Source: Bradyrhizobium xenonodulans (GTDB lineage Bacteria > Pseudomonadota > Alphaproteobacteria > Rhizobiales > Xanthobacteraceae). Taken from it: DNA of 64,000 nucleotides. Positions 36,623-45,957 of this stretch are shown here, one piece after another. The stretch lies in NCBI RefSeq assembly GCF_027594865.1, contig NZ_CP089391.1, positions 1,394,501 through 1,458,500 on the forward strand. Direction: 5' to 3'. The notes beneath the pieces were generated by a model. It was not told where the DNA came from and did no database searches. It saw nothing but the letters and a program-made list of their open reading frames with translations. The stretch's first letter is position 1, and every line of letters begins with the position of its first letter. The position numbers and the translations under genes are program-made.

Positions 36623-37453
36623 TCAGTAGCGGCCTGGCGCCTGCGGATCGCCCCAGGCGACGAACTCCGGGATGATGAAGCCGGTGTCGCCGCGCTGACC
36701 GAATCGGAGCTCGCCACCCTTGCCGTCGGTGACTTTGCCCCCGGCCGCTGTCACGACGGCGCAGCCCGCCCCGACATCCCATTCGCACGTAGGCCCGAAG
36801 CGGGGATAGATGTCGGCGCTGCCCTCCGCGATCCGGCCGAATTTCACCGCCGAGCCGACGGTCTTCCTGACGGCATTGGGCCGGCCATTGATGAAGGCAT
36901 CGCTCCTGGGATCGCCATGCGAGCGGCTCACCGCCGCGATCCACGGCGCGCCTTGCGCCGGCAGGGGGCGGGTGCGGACCGGCTCGGCAGCGCCGATGGT
37001 CGCACCGTCGAACCTGACGCGCTCGGCGCCGCGGCCGACGATGCCGCGCCAGAGCAGACCGAGGGCGGGGGCGCTGACGATGCCCAGCAGCGGCACGCCC
37101 TCGGTCACGAGGGCGAGGTTGACGGTGAACTCGTCACGGCCGGCGACGAACTCCTTGGTGCCGTCGAGCGGGTCGATCAGGAAGAAGCTGCCCTGAAACG
37201 GCGGGGCGGCGAGCTGGGTCCGCTCTTCCGACAGCGTCGGCACGTCGCCCGCAAGCTGCGCCAGGCCGTCCGCGATGACGCGGTCGGCGGCAAGGTCGGC
37301 CTCGGTCACGGGCGAGCCATCCTGCTTGCCGTCGACCCGCATTGCCGCGCGGTTGACCGCCAGGATTGCTTCACCCGCCTTCACCACCAGGGCGGTGAGC
37401 GGCTCCATCAGGCTGATAGCGGCGGCGCCGTCGATGATCCGTTTCACCAGCAT
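36623..37453 (-). CDS. 3'(2'),5'-bisphosphate nucleotidase / inositol monophosphatase family (CysQ-like)
   Basis: A 276-residue Mg-dependent phosphatase with the family metal site: SEE near residue 75, DPLDGTKEF (catalytic motif A) and WDVGAGCAVV (motif B). The K-E-F after DGT and the overall pattern fit CysQ, which removes the 3'-phosphate of PAP in sulfate assimilation, better than inositol monophosphatase. The ATG at 37453 is used; an internal ATG at 37408 is possible. The neighbours are not sulfur genes. Confidence 0.88.
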   Translation of the reverse strand: MLVKRIIDGAAAISLMEPLTALVVKAGEAILAVNRAAMRVDGKQDGSPVTEADLAADRVIADGLAQLAGDVPTLSEERTQLAAPPFQGSFFLIDPLDGTKEFVAGRDEFTVNLALVTEGVPLLGIVSAPALGLLWRGIVGRGAERVRFDGATIGAAEPVRTRPLPAQGAPWIAAVSRSHGDPRSDAFINGRPNAVRKTVGSAVKFGRIAEGSADIYPRFGPTCEWDVGAGCAVVTAAGGKVTDGKGGELRFGQRGDTGFIIPEFVAWGDPQAPGRY

Positions 37454-37625
37454 GCCTCATTCATCGGCAATTCCATCCCACGCGGCTGATTCGCCCACGG
37501 CTTTATGGCCGCTTTCGAACCGATCGCAAGCTAGCTGCCACGGGCTTGCGAATGTTAGAACCCGCGGCACTCGCCAAGCATGCGTGATTCGCCGCGTCCG
37601 TGCCGTGCAATACCAGGAAACCTTT

Positions 37626-38279
37626 ATGTCTGACGCTTCGTCACCCGGTACCGCTACTGCTCCCGATATGCTCGAACTCGCAGCACTCCTGTGCTCGCGG
37701 GTCTGCCACGATCTCATCAGCCCTGTCGGCGCCATCGTCAATGGGCTCGAAGTGCTCGACGACGATCCCAAGCCCGAGGATCGCGAGTTCGCGCTCGACC
37801 TGATTCGCAAGAGCGCGAAGACTGCCTCCGCCCGCCTCCAGTTCTGCCGGCTCGCCTTCGGCGCGGCCGGCTCGTCCGGCGCGCAGATCGATCTCGGCGA
37901 TGCCCAGACCATGGCGCGCGGCCACATCGAGGACGGCAAGTGCTCGATCACGTGGAATCTGCCGCGGCTGCTGCTGCCGAAGAATCGCGTCAAGCTGCTG
38001 CTCAACATGCTGGTCGTTTCCCAGCACACGATCCCGCGCGGCGGCATGCTGACGATCGATCCGATCGGCGAGGGCGAGACCATGAGCTTCCGCATCACTG
38101 CGACCGGACATAATGCGCGCCTGCCGCAGAACATCTCCGAGCTGCTGAGCGGCGAGCGGGGACCTGCCGCGGACGCGCACGCGATCCAGCCTTATTATAC
38201 GCGGCTGCTGGCGCAGGCCTGCGGACTCACGGTGACGCTCAAGCTGGAGGGCGAAGCCATCATCATTACCGCTTCGTAA
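37626..38279 (+). CDS. chpT: histidine phosphotransferase ChpT
   Basis: A 217-residue protein with the ChpT signature LLCSRVCHDLISPVGAIVNGLE (in two parts), where His28 is the phospho-site. A pseudo-HATPase C-terminal domain lacks the N and G box nucleotide residues. ChpT takes phosphate from the hybrid kinase CckA and gives it to CtrA and CpdR, controlling cell cycle and motility in alphaproteobacteria. AGGA lies upstream of the ATG at 37626. It directly precedes the chemotaxis operon, and ctrA is only 8 kb away. Confidence 0.92.
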   Translation: MSDASSPGTATAPDMLELAALLCSRVCHDLISPVGAIVNGLEVLDDDPKPEDREFALDLIRKSAKTASARLQFCRLAFGAAGSSGAQIDLGDAQTMARGHIEDGKCSITWNLPRLLLPKNRVKLLLNMLVVSQHTIPRGGMLTIDPIGEGETMSFRITATGHNARLPQNISELLSGERGPAADAHAIQPYYTRLLAQACGLTVTLKLEGEAIIITAS

Positions 38280-38302
38280 ACGAAGCGCGTCGCGCTCAAT
38301 CG

Positions 38303-38317
38303 TTAATCCATTCTTCA
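38303..38317 (+). promoter_or_regulatory. candidate CtrA box upstream of cheA
   Basis: TTAA-TCCATTC-TTCA matches the CtrA consensus TTAA-N7-TTAA at seven of eight positions. It lies 159 bp before the cheA start and just before a hairpin at 38320. Confidence 0.4.
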
Positions 38318-38319
38318 CG

Positions 38320-38346
38320 AGGCGCTTCGGCTTGTCCGGAGCGCCT
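38320..38346 (+). terminator. hairpin after chpT
   Basis: AGGCGCTTCGG-CTTGT-CCGGAGCGCCT forms an 11-bp stem with one wobble pair, and a T-rich stretch follows. It probably ends chpT transcription, although the first T-run is imperfect. Confidence 0.5.
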
Positions 38347-38475
38347 TATCTCTTTGTTGGTTCCGTTCTTTTGCACATACTCAACCAATATTAAACGCTT
38401 TGCGGTGAAGCTGGCCCCATTCCGAAATGGCGCTCACAATTCGTGTGCGCCCTCCCTGTATGAAGGCCTGTTTTC

Positions 38476-41277
38476 ATGGATGATCTGTTGCGGGAGTTTT
38501 TGACGGAGACCAGCGAGAGCCTGGACACCGTCGACAATCAGCTGGTGAAGTTCGAGCAGGAGCCGAACAACGCCAAGATCCTGGATAACATCTTCCGCCT
38601 GGTCCACACCATCAAGGGTACGTGCGGCTTCCTCGGGTTGCCGCGGCTCGAAGCGCTGGCGCATGCCGGCGAGACCCTGATGGGCAAATTCCGTGACGGC
38701 ATGCCGGTGACCGGGCAGGCGGTGACGGTGATCCTGTCCTCGATCGACCGCATCAAGGAGATCCTGGCGGGTCTCGAAGCCACCGAAGCCGAGCCCGAGG
38801 GTACCGACCGCGATCTCATCGACAAGCTGGAAGCGATGGTCGAGCAGGGCATGGCCGCGATGGCTGCCGGCGCTGCTGCCGCGACCGCTCCCGTTGCCGA
38901 AGCCCCGCCGCTGGTGCCGGAAGCGCCTGTTGCTGCGGCGCCTGCACCGGCAAAAGAAATGACCGCCGGCACGCTGATCGACCAGACCCTGGAGCGCCCG
39001 TTGCGTCCGGGCGAAGTCTCGCTCGACGAACTCGAGCGCGCCTTCCGCGAGACCGCGATCGAAGCGCCGGCACCTGTTGCCAAGGCCGAGCCCGCGCCGG
39101 CTGCTGAAGCTCCTGCGCCCGTGGCCAAGGAAACGGCGAAGGAAGCCAAGGCGCCCAAGGAAAAGCCCGCACCGAGGAAGTCGGCCGCCGACGAGGGCGC
39201 TGGCGAGGGCGCCAGCATCGCCAACCAGTCGATCCGCGTCAACGTGGATACGCTGGAGCATCTGATGACCATGGTCTCCGAGCTGGTGCTGACCCGCAAC
39301 CAGCTTTTGGAGATCTCCCGCCGCAACGAGGACACCGAGTTCAAGGTGCCGCTGCAGCGGCTGTCCAACGTCACCGCCGAGCTGCAGGAAGGCGTCATGA
39401 AGACGCGCATGCAGCCGATCGGCAATGCCTGGCAGAAGCTGCCCCGCATCGTCCGCGACCTGTCGAGCGAACTCGGCAAGCAGATCGAGCTGGAGATGCA
39501 CGGCGCCGACACCGAGCTCGATCGCCAGGTGCTCGATCTGATCAAGGACCCGCTCACCCACATGGTGCGCAACTCCGCCGATCATGGCCTCGAGACCCCC
39601 GCCGAGCGGCTCGCGTCCGGCAAGGGCGAGCAGGGCACCATTCGCCTGTCCGCCTATCACGAGGGCGGCCACATCATCATCTGCATCGCCGACAACGGAA
39701 GAGGCCTCAACACCGAGAAGATCAAGGCCAAGGCGATCTCTAGCGGTCTCGTCACCGAGGCCGAGCTGGAGAAGATGTCGGAAGCCCAGATCCACAAGTT
39801 CATCTTCGCGCCGGGCTTCTCGACCGCGGCCGCCATCACCTCGGTCTCCGGCCGCGGTGTCGGCATGGACGTGGTGCGCACCAATATCGACCAGATCGGC
39901 GGCACCATCGACATCAAGTCGGTCGCCGGTGAAGGCTCGAGCGTCACCATCAAGATCCCGCTGACCCTGGCGATCGTCTCGGCGCTGATCGTCGAAGCCG
40001 CCGGCGATCGCTTTGCGATCCCGCAGCTCTCGGTGGTCGAGCTGGTCCGTGCCCGCGCCAACTCGGAGCACCGCATCGAGCGCATCAAGGACACCGCGGT
40101 GCTGCGCCTGCGCAACAAGCTGCTGCCGCTGATCCATCTGAAGAAGCTCTTGAAGATCGACGACGGCGCGGCCTCCGATCCCGAGAACGGCTTCATCGTG
40201 GTCACGCAAGTCGGCAGCCAGACCTTCGGCATCGTGGTCGACGGCGTGTTCCACACCGAAGAAATCGTGGTCAAGCCGATGTCGACGAAACTCCGTCACA
40301 TCGACATGTTCTCCGGCAACACCATTCTGGGCGATGGCGCGGTCATCATGATCATCGACCCCAACGGCATTGCCAAGGCGCTCGGCGCCGCCGGCTCCTC
40401 GGCCCATGACATGGGCGACGAGAACGGCGCGCACCACATCGGCTCGGGCGAGCAGACCACCTCGCTCTTGGTGTTCCGCGCCGGCTCGTCGCAGCCCAAG
40501 GCGGTCCCGCTCGGGCTCGTCACCCGTCTCGAAGAGCTGCCGGCCGACAAGATCGAGTTCTCCAACGGCCGCTACATGGTGCAGTACCGCGAGCAGCTGA
40601 TGCCGCTGGTCGCCATGGAGAGCGTCACCATTGCGAGCCAGGGCGCCCAGCCGATCCTGGTGTTCGCCGATGACGGCCGCTCCATGGGCCTCGTCGTCGA
40701 CGAGATCATCGACATCGTCGAGGAACGGCTCAACATCGAGGTCGGCGGCTCCTCCAGCGGCATTCTCGGCTCGGCCGTGATCAAGGGCCAGGCCACCGAG
40801 GTGATCGACGTCGGCCACTTCCTGCCGATGGCGTTCTCGGACTGGTTCACCCGCAAGGAGATGAAGCCGTCGATGCATTCGCAGTCGGTGCTGCTGGTCG
40901 ACGACAGCGCGTTCTTCCGCAACATGCTGGCGCCCGTGCTGAAAGCCGCCGGCTACCGCGTCCGCACCGCGCCGACCGCGCAGGAGGGCCTCGCGGCGCT
41001 CCGTGCCCAGACCTTCGACGTGGTCCTGACCGACATCGAGATGCCCGACATGAACGGGTTCGAGTTCGCCGAGACCATCCGTTCCGACAACAATCTCGGC
41101 TCGATGCCGATCATCGGCCTCTCGGCGCTGGTGTCGCCGGCGGCGATCGAGCGCGGCCGCCAGGCCGGCTTCCACGACTATGTCGCCAAGTTCGACCGTC
41201 CCGGTCTGATCGCGGCGCTGAAGGAACAGACCGCGGGTGCCGCCGGCGCCTCCGAGCTGAACCGGGCAGCGGCGTAA
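38476..41277 (+). CDS. cheA: chemotaxis histidine kinase CheA with C-terminal receiver
   Basis: A 933-residue hybrid CheA. It has an Hpt domain (His44 in LVHTIKGTCGF), an Ala/Pro-rich linker (about 135-250), a dimerisation domain (SIRVNVDTLEHLM), and an ATPase (HMVRNSADHG, DNGRGL, SGRGVGMDVVRTN). A CheW-like regulatory domain follows, then a C-terminal receiver with phospho-Asp853 (LTDIEMPDMNG). It receives signals from chemoreceptors through CheW and phosphorylates CheY and CheB. It heads the cheA-cheW-cheY-cheB-cheR operon. No chemoreceptor gene lies in the window. The fused receiver may serve as a phosphate sink. Confidence 0.96.
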   Translation: MDDLLREFLTETSESLDTVDNQLVKFEQEPNNAKILDNIFRLVHTIKGTCGFLGLPRLEALAHAGETLMGKFRDGMPVTGQAVTVILSSIDRIKEILAGLEATEAEPEGTDRDLIDKLEAMVEQGMAAMAAGAAAATAPVAEAPPLVPEAPVAAAPAPAKEMTAGTLIDQTLERPLRPGEVSLDELERAFRETAIEAPAPVAKAEPAPAAEAPAPVAKETAKEAKAPKEKPAPRKSAADEGAGEGASIANQSIRVNVDTLEHLMTMVSELVLTRNQLLEISRRNEDTEFKVPLQRLSNVTAELQEGVMKTRMQPIGNAWQKLPRIVRDLSSELGKQIELEMHGADTELDRQVLDLIKDPLTHMVRNSADHGLETPAERLASGKGEQGTIRLSAYHEGGHIIICIADNGRGLNTEKIKAKAISSGLVTEAELEKMSEAQIHKFIFAPGFSTAAAITSVSGRGVGMDVVRTNIDQIGGTIDIKSVAGEGSSVTIKIPLTLAIVSALIVEAAGDRFAIPQLSVVELVRARANSEHRIERIKDTAVLRLRNKLLPLIHLKKLLKIDDGAASDPENGFIVVTQVGSQTFGIVVDGVFHTEEIVVKPMSTKLRHIDMFSGNTILGDGAVIMIIDPNGIAKALGAAGSSAHDMGDENGAHHIGSGEQTTSLLVFRAGSSQPKAVPLGLVTRLEELPADKIEFSNGRYMVQYREQLMPLVAMESVTIASQGAQPILVFADDGRSMGLVVDEIIDIVEERLNIEVGGSSSGILGSAVIKGQATEVIDVGHFLPMAFSDWFTRKEMKPSMHSQSVLLVDDSAFFRNMLAPVLKAAGYRVRTAPTAQEGLAALRAQTFDVVLTDIEMPDMNGFEFAETIRSDNNLGSMPIIGLSALVSPAAIERGRQAGFHDYVAKFDRPGLIAALKEQTAGAAGASELNRAAA

Positions 41278-41305
41278 GAGCAGGACAGGGATCAGGAGTA
41301 CGCAC

Positions 41306-41776
41306 ATGACCAAGAAGACCCAGATCGGCGAAGGCGCCATGGTCGAATACGTCACGGCGATGATCGGCGGCCAGCTGTTCGGCCTGCCGATCTCCCGCGT
41401 CCAGGACGTGTTCATGCCCGAGCGCGTCACCCGCGTTCCCCTGTCCTCGCGCGAGATCGCGGGCGTCCTGAACCTGCGCGGCCGCATCGTCACCGTGGTC
41501 GACATGCGCGCCCGCCTCGGCCTGCCCAAGCCCGAGGACGGCCAGACACCGATGGCGGTCGGCGTCGATTTGCGCGGTGAATCCTACGGCCTCCTGATCG
41601 ACCAGATCGGCGAGGTGCTGCGGCTGGCCGAAGACGGCAAGGAAGAAAACCCCGTCAACCTCGATCCCCGCATGGCCAAGCTCGCCGGCGGTGTCCACCG
41701 CCTCGACGGACAGCTCATGGTCGTTCTCGACGTCGACCGCGTCCTCGAGCTCGCGCCCGAGATGATGGCGGCCTGA
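41306..41776 (+). CDS. cheW: chemotaxis coupling protein CheW
   Basis: A 156-residue single CheW domain (FGLPISRVQDVFMP, VLNLRGRIVTVVDMRARLGLP, YGLLIDQIGEVLRL in order). CheW bridges chemoreceptors and CheA at the membrane-associated array. It starts 28 bp after cheA, with AGGAG upstream, and is followed by cheY. Confidence 0.95.
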   Translation: MTKKTQIGEGAMVEYVTAMIGGQLFGLPISRVQDVFMPERVTRVPLSSREIAGVLNLRGRIVTVVDMRARLGLPKPEDGQTPMAVGVDLRGESYGLLIDQIGEVLRLAEDGKEENPVNLDPRMAKLAGGVHRLDGQLMVVLDVDRVLELAPEMMAA

Positions 41777-41843
41777 TCCGGCGGCATCGCCGGCGGACTT
41801 GCAATTGGAAGTGCCCCGCAAAGGGGAGGAAGCAGAGGTTCAC

Positions 41844-42209
41844 ATGAGAACTTGTCTCGTCGTTGATGATTCCAGCGTGATCCGCAAGGTTGCGCGCCGG
41901 ATCCTGGAGGGCCTCGACTTCCAGATCCTCGAAGCCGAGGACGGTGAGAAGGCGCTGGAAGCCTGCAAGCGCGGCTTGCCCGATGCGGTGCTGCTCGACT
42001 GGAACATGCCGGTCATGGACGGCTACGAATTCCTCGGCCATCTCAGGCGCATGCCCGGCGGCGACCAGCCCAAGGTGGTGTTCTGCACCACTGAGAACGA
42101 CGTTGCGCATATCGCCCGTGCGCTGCATGCCGGCGCCAACGAATACATCATGAAGCCCTTCGACAAGGACATCGTGACCGCGAAGTTCCAGGAAGTCGGC
42201 CTTATCTGA
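41844..42209 (+). CDS. cheY: chemotaxis response regulator CheY
   Basis: A 121-residue receiver: acidic pair D8-D9, phospho-Asp52 in VLLDWNMPVMDG, Thr in FCTTEN and Lys in IMKPFD. Phospho-CheY binds the flagellar switch. The ATG at 41844 is chosen because the receiver strand starts immediately (MRTCLVVDDS) and AGAGG lies upstream. Confidence 0.93.
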   Translation: MRTCLVVDDSSVIRKVARRILEGLDFQILEAEDGEKALEACKRGLPDAVLLDWNMPVMDGYEFLGHLRRMPGGDQPKVVFCTTENDVAHIARALHAGANEYIMKPFDKDIVTAKFQEVGLI

Positions 42210-42285
42210 GCGACCGCCCGGAGGCTGAACGGCTCCTTCGGCGCTTGTTTTTCCACTGTTCCGTTTCAGTCTGAGTTGGTGAGTA

Positions 42286-43485
42286 ATGAGTGTTGCGTTC
42301 GCAGGTAATTCGACCACGAGCCCGTCGCGCGAAGCGGGACCTCTGCGCGTGATGATCGTCGACGACTCCGTCGTCATTCGCGGTCTGATCTCGCGCTGGG
42401 TCGGCGCCGAGCACGACATGGAGGTCGCAGCCTCGCTGCGCACCGGGCTCGAGGCGGTCAACCAGCTCGAACGCATCAATCCCGACGTGGCCGTGCTCGA
42501 CATCGAAATGCCCGAGCTCGACGGCATCTCGGCGCTGCCGCAGCTGCTGGCGAAGAAGCGCGACCTCGTCATCATCATGGCCTCGACGCTGACCCGCCGC
42601 AATGCGGAGATCAGCTTCAAGGCGCTGTCGCTCGGCGCGGCCGACTACATTCCGAAGCCGGAATCGACGCGCGAGGCATCGGCCGCCGACATCTTTCATC
42701 ACGACCTGATCCAGAAGATCCGCCACCTCGGTGCCCGGCTGCGCCGCAAGCCCGCGGTCGCGAGCCCGCCGCTGTCGCCTGCGAGCCCCGCACCGGCAGT
42801 ACGTACACCGGCTGTCGCACGGCCGGCGGCGCCCGCACCGACGACGGCTCCGCATGCTCCGTCATCAGGAGCGCTGTCCACGCGCCCGTTCTCGACCCAG
42901 GCGCCGAAGGTGCTGCTGATCGGCTCCTCGACCGGCGGCCCGCAGGCGCTGATGGCGCTCGTCACCGAACTCGGCCCGGTGATCGACCGCTTCCCGGTGC
43001 TGATCACCCAGCACATGCCGCCGACCTTCACCACCATTCTCGCCGAGCATCTGGCACGCTCGAGCCGCAAGCCGGCAGCCGAGGCGGTCGACGGCGAGCC
43101 GGTGAAGCCGGGACGCATCTACCTCGCACCCGGCGGCAAGCACATGCGCGTCGTGCGCAGCGGCGCTGACGTTGCGATCGCGCTCGACGACGGCCCCGCC
43201 GTCAATTTCTGCAAGCCCGCGGTCGATCCGCTGTTTACCTCGGCCATCGACATCTGGCACGGCAGCATCCTCTCGGTGATCCTGACGGGCATGGGCTCGG
43301 ACGGCATGCGCGGCGGCAAGGACATCGTCGCCGCCGGCGGCAGTGTGATCGCGCAGGACGAAGCCTCCAGCGTGGTGTGGGGCATGCCGGGCGCGGCGGC
43401 CAATGCCGGCATCTGTGCGGCGATCCTGCCGCTCAACCAGATCGGCGCCAAGGTCAACCGCCTGTTCGCGGGAGACCGCTCGTGA
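42286..43485 (+). CDS. cheB: chemotaxis protein-glutamate methylesterase CheB
   Basis: A 399-residue protein with an N-terminal receiver ([10 protein letters not shown], phospho-Asp in [11 protein letters not shown]), a Pro/Ala linker (about 165-200) and the methylesterase domain. The catalytic Ser lies in GSSTGGPQA, His in [10 protein letters not shown] and Asp in [10 protein letters not shown]. It demethylates chemoreceptors during adaptation, opposing CheR. Its stop overlaps the GTG start of cheR (GTGA). Confidence 0.96.
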   Translation: MSVAFAGNSTTSPSREAGPLRVMIVDDSVVIRGLISRWVGAEHDMEVAASLRTGLEAVNQLERINPDVAVLDIEMPELDGISALPQLLAKKRDLVIIMASTLTRRNAEISFKALSLGAADYIPKPESTREASAADIFHHDLIQKIRHLGARLRRKPAVASPPLSPASPAPAVRTPAVARPAAPAPTTAPHAPSSGALSTRPFSTQAPKVLLIGSSTGGPQALMALVTELGPVIDRFPVLITQHMPPTFTTILAEHLARSSRKPAAEAVDGEPVKPGRIYLAPGGKHMRVVRSGADVAIALDDGPAVNFCKPAVDPLFTSAIDIWHGSILSVILTGMGSDGMRGGKDIVAAGGSVIAQDEASSVVWGMPGAAANAGICAAILPLNQIGAKVNRLFAGDRS

Positions 43486-44354
43486 CGCCGACGGACTACG
43501 ACTATCTGCGCAAGTTTCTGAAAGAGCGCTCCGGCCTCGATCTCTCGCCCGACAAGCAGTATCTGGTCGAGAGCCGGCTGCTGCCGCTCGCGCGCAAGGC
43601 AAGCCTTCCCGGCATTCCCGATCTCGTGCTGAAGATCAGGAACGGTGACGGCCGCCTTGCAACCGACGTGGTCGAGGCGATGACCACCAACGAGACCTTC
43701 TTCTACCGCGACAAGATTCCGTTCGATCATCTGCGCGAAACCATCCTGCCGGGTCTGCTCCGGGCGCGCGCGGCGCGCAAGAGCTTGCGCATCTGGTCGG
43801 CGGCATCCTCGACGGGACAGGAGCCCTATTCGATCGCGATGTGCGTGAAGGAGATGGGCGCGGCCTTCGCCGGCTGGCGCATCGAGATCGTCGCCACCGA
43901 TCTGTCGCAGGAGGTGCTGGAGAAATCCAAGGCCGGAATCTACAGCCAGTTCGAGGTGCAGCGCGGCCTGCCCATCCAGCACCTGATGAAATACTTCACG
44001 CAATCCGGCGAAGTCTGGCAGCTCAATGCCGACATTCGCGCGATGGTGCAGTTCCGCCAGCTCAATCTGTTGCAGGATTTCTCCCATCTCGGCACGTTCG
44101 ACGTGATTTTCTGCCGCAACGTGCTGATCTATTTCGACCAGGACACCAAGGCGGTGATCTTCGAGCGGATGGCGAAGGGCATGGAAGCCGATGGCACGTT
44201 GCTGCTCGGTGCTGCCGAGTCCGTCGTCGGCATCACCGACGTGTTCCGCCCCATCACCGAGCGCCGCGGTCTCTATCAGCTCAACCCCGCGCGCTCCGGC
44301 CGTCCGATGGGCGGGCTGATGCCGCCGTCGCTGAAGATCGCCGCGGCGAGGTGA
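43482..44354 (+). CDS. cheR: chemotaxis protein methyltransferase CheR
   Basis: A 290-residue SAM-dependent methyltransferase with an N-terminal helical receptor-binding domain. The CheR words are [27 protein letters not shown] (SAM motif I), [13 protein letters not shown] and [10 protein letters not shown]. It methylates glutamates of chemoreceptors. Translation starts at GTG 43482, overlapping the cheB stop. It is the last gene of the operon, and a hairpin repeat follows. Confidence 0.95.
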   Translation: MTPTDYDYLRKFLKERSGLDLSPDKQYLVESRLLPLARKASLPGIPDLVLKIRNGDGRLATDVVEAMTTNETFFYRDKIPFDHLRETILPGLLRARAARKSLRIWSAASSTGQEPYSIAMCVKEMGAAFAGWRIEIVATDLSQEVLEKSKAGIYSQFEVQRGLPIQHLMKYFTQSGEVWQLNADIRAMVQFRQLNLLQDFSHLGTFDVIFCRNVLIYFDQDTKAVIFERMAKGMEADGTLLLGAAESVVGITDVFRPITERRGLYQLNPARSGRPMGGLMPPSLKIAAAR

Positions 44355-44361
44355 GATGCTT

Positions 44362-44394
44362 CTTCACTTTCTCCCACAAGAGGAGAAGGAAGAA
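44362..44394. repeat. short intergenic hairpin (family B)
   Basis: CTTCTTC-ACTTTCTCC around CACAAG with GGAGAAGGAAGAAG forms a hairpin between convergent cheR and the synthetase-like gene. It is the same type as 13706-13731 and a likely transcript end. Confidence 0.5.
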
Positions 44395-44402
44395 GCCACT
44401 TC

Positions 44403-45563
44403 TCACAAAATCGCATGCGGCAAGAAGCGCGAGCGGTTGCCCGTGATCGGGCCTTCGTCTTCGCGGATCGACAGGCCGCAGGGCTCGTGGTTCACCAGCC
44501 AACTTCCAATCACCGGATAGAAGCCCGAAAAATTCGGCAGCGGCGACATCGCCTGCCGGATAAAGCCTTCGGCGCCGTAGGGGCCTGCCTGCGCGTCCAG
44601 CGATACGCCGCCAGACACCAGCGTGACATTGGCGCCTTCGCGTGACAGCAGCGGCTTGCGCACATAGGACGTTCCGAGCTCCGCTGCTCGCGCGTCATCC
44701 TCGAAGAAAGCCGGCAGCAGATTGGGATGGTTCGGAAACATCTCCCACAGCAGTGGCAGGATGCCCTTGTTGGAGAGCACCGCCTTCCACGGCGGCTCGA
44801 CCCAACGTGTGCCTGCGTCCTTGAGCTTGGCGCCGAAGGCGTCGTGGAACATCCACTCCCAGGGATAGAGCTTGAAGGCCAGCGCGATGTCGTGGTCGTC
44901 GAGATCGACGAAGCCGCCGGGCTCGTCGCGCCAGCCGACCTCTTCGATGTCGAGCAGCCTGGTCGAGAGCCCGGCCTGGCGCGCGGTGTCCTCGAGATAA
45001 GCGAGCGTGCCGGCATCCTCCTCGTTGCCGGTGGCACCGGTGAGGTGGACGTGGCGGCCGGCTGCGATTTCCTTCCACGCCGCGATCAATCGCTCATGGA
45101 TGGAGTTGAACTGATCGGCGCGCGCCGGAATGACGCGGCGTTCGATCGCCTGTTCGAGCCAGGTCCATTGAAACACCGCGGCCTCGAAGATCGAGGTCGG
45201 CGTATCCGCGTTGTATTCGAGCAGCTTTGCCGATCCTTTGCCGTCGAACTTCAGGTCGAGGCGGCCATAGAGGCTGCGGTCGTCGCGCTCCCAGCTCTCG
45301 GCGATGAAGCTCCAGAACGCTTCTGGAATTCTCAGGCGCCGCAGATGCCGCTCGTCGCCGATCACGCGGTCGGCAAGCTCCAGGCACATCGCGTCGATCT
45401 CGCCGGTCGGGCTCTCGATGCCGCGCTCGATCTCGTCGAGCGTGAAAGCGTAATAGGCGCGCTCGTCCCAATAGCGCTCGCCGTCGATGGTGTGGAAGGC
45501 GAAGCCGCATTGTGCTGCGGTTTCTCGCCAGTCGTTGCGTTCGAGACAGGTGATGCGCTGCAT
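44403..45563 (-). CDS. glutathionylspermidine synthase-like ATP-grasp protein
   Basis: A 386-residue protein corresponding to the synthetase domain only, as in E. coli YgiC/YjfC, without the amidase domain of Gss. Family words include LLEYNADTPTSIFE, GRLDLKFDG, NKGILPLLWEMFPNHPNLLPAFF (in parts) and VRKPLLSREGANV. The ATP-grasp ligase presumably joins an amine to a carboxylate of a peptide, but the true product is not known for YgiC-type proteins. It is the last gene of a trio with a Ser-rich small protein and a DUF350 membrane protein, as in the E. coli yjfLMC neighbourhood. Confidence 0.85.
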   Translation of the reverse strand: MQRITCLERNDWRETAAQCGFAFHTIDGERYWDERAYYAFTLDEIERGIESPTGEIDAMCLELADRVIGDERHLRRLRIPEAFWSFIAESWERDDRSLYGRLDLKFDGKGSAKLLEYNADTPTSIFEAAVFQWTWLEQAIERRVIPARADQFNSIHERLIAAWKEIAAGRHVHLTGATGNEEDAGTLAYLEDTARQAGLSTRLLDIEEVGWRDEPGGFVDLDDHDIALAFKLYPWEWMFHDAFGAKLKDAGTRWVEPPWKAVLSNKGILPLLWEMFPNHPNLLPAFFEDDARAAELGTSYVRKPLLSREGANVTLVSGGVSLDAQAGPYGAEGFIRQAMSPLPNFSGFYPVIGSWLVNHEPCGLSIREDEGPITGNRSRFLPHAIL

Positions 45564-45566
45564 GGA

Positions 45567-45956
45567 TCAGCCGCCGCCCGAGAAGCCGTGGCCGAACGAG
45601 CCGAAGCCGCCGCGGCTCACGCTGCTGTGGCCGGAATCGGACGACGTTCCCGAGGAAGAATGGCTCGAGGAATCGCTGCTGAAGAAGCTCGATCGCGACG
45701 ACCAGCGCGAGCTGCCGCTCGAGGAGCTGCTTCTGCTGCTGCACGTGGTGCTCGCCTGCACCGGCGGATCCGTTCCGGGCGGAGGCGGCTCGCAATTCTG
45801 CCGCGGCATCATCGTGTAGGCGGTGGTGCCGACCGCGAGCGTGCCCATCACCAGCAGCGCGACATGGCCGGAGCGCTTCGCCAGCGGCCGCGCAGGCGGC
45901 GGCGCGGCTGGCGGCCGGCGCTTGCCGAACTGCTTGCTGGAGGGTTTGTCCGCCAT
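45567..45956 (-). CDS. Ser-rich membrane-anchored small protein of the GspS-like operon
   Basis: A 129-residue protein. The head is basic and Pro-rich, a single membrane segment (HVALLVMGTLAVGTTAYTMM) follows, then a short Pro region, a very Ser-rich tract (SSRSSSSSGSSRWSSRSSFF) and a terminal Gly/Phe motif GGFGSFGHGFSGGG. It sits 3 bp before the synthetase-like gene, where enterobacteria carry YjfM/YgiB (DUF1190), whose members also end in a Gly-rich tail. Equivalence is inference from position and shape. Confidence 0.65.
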   Translation of the reverse strand: MADKPSSKQFGKRRPPAAPPPARPLAKRSGHVALLVMGTLAVGTTAYTMMPRQNCEPPPPGTDPPVQASTTCSSRSSSSSGSSRWSSRSSFFSSDSSSHSSSGTSSDSGHSSVSRGGFGSFGHGFSGGG

Positions 45957-45957
45957 G

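Noticed and set aside
38434..41529. A 1031-codon open frame on the minus strand opposite cheA
   Set aside because: It is the antisense of a certain gene, with Asp/Arg/Gly-rich composition and no domains. Long antisense frames are expected at this GC content.
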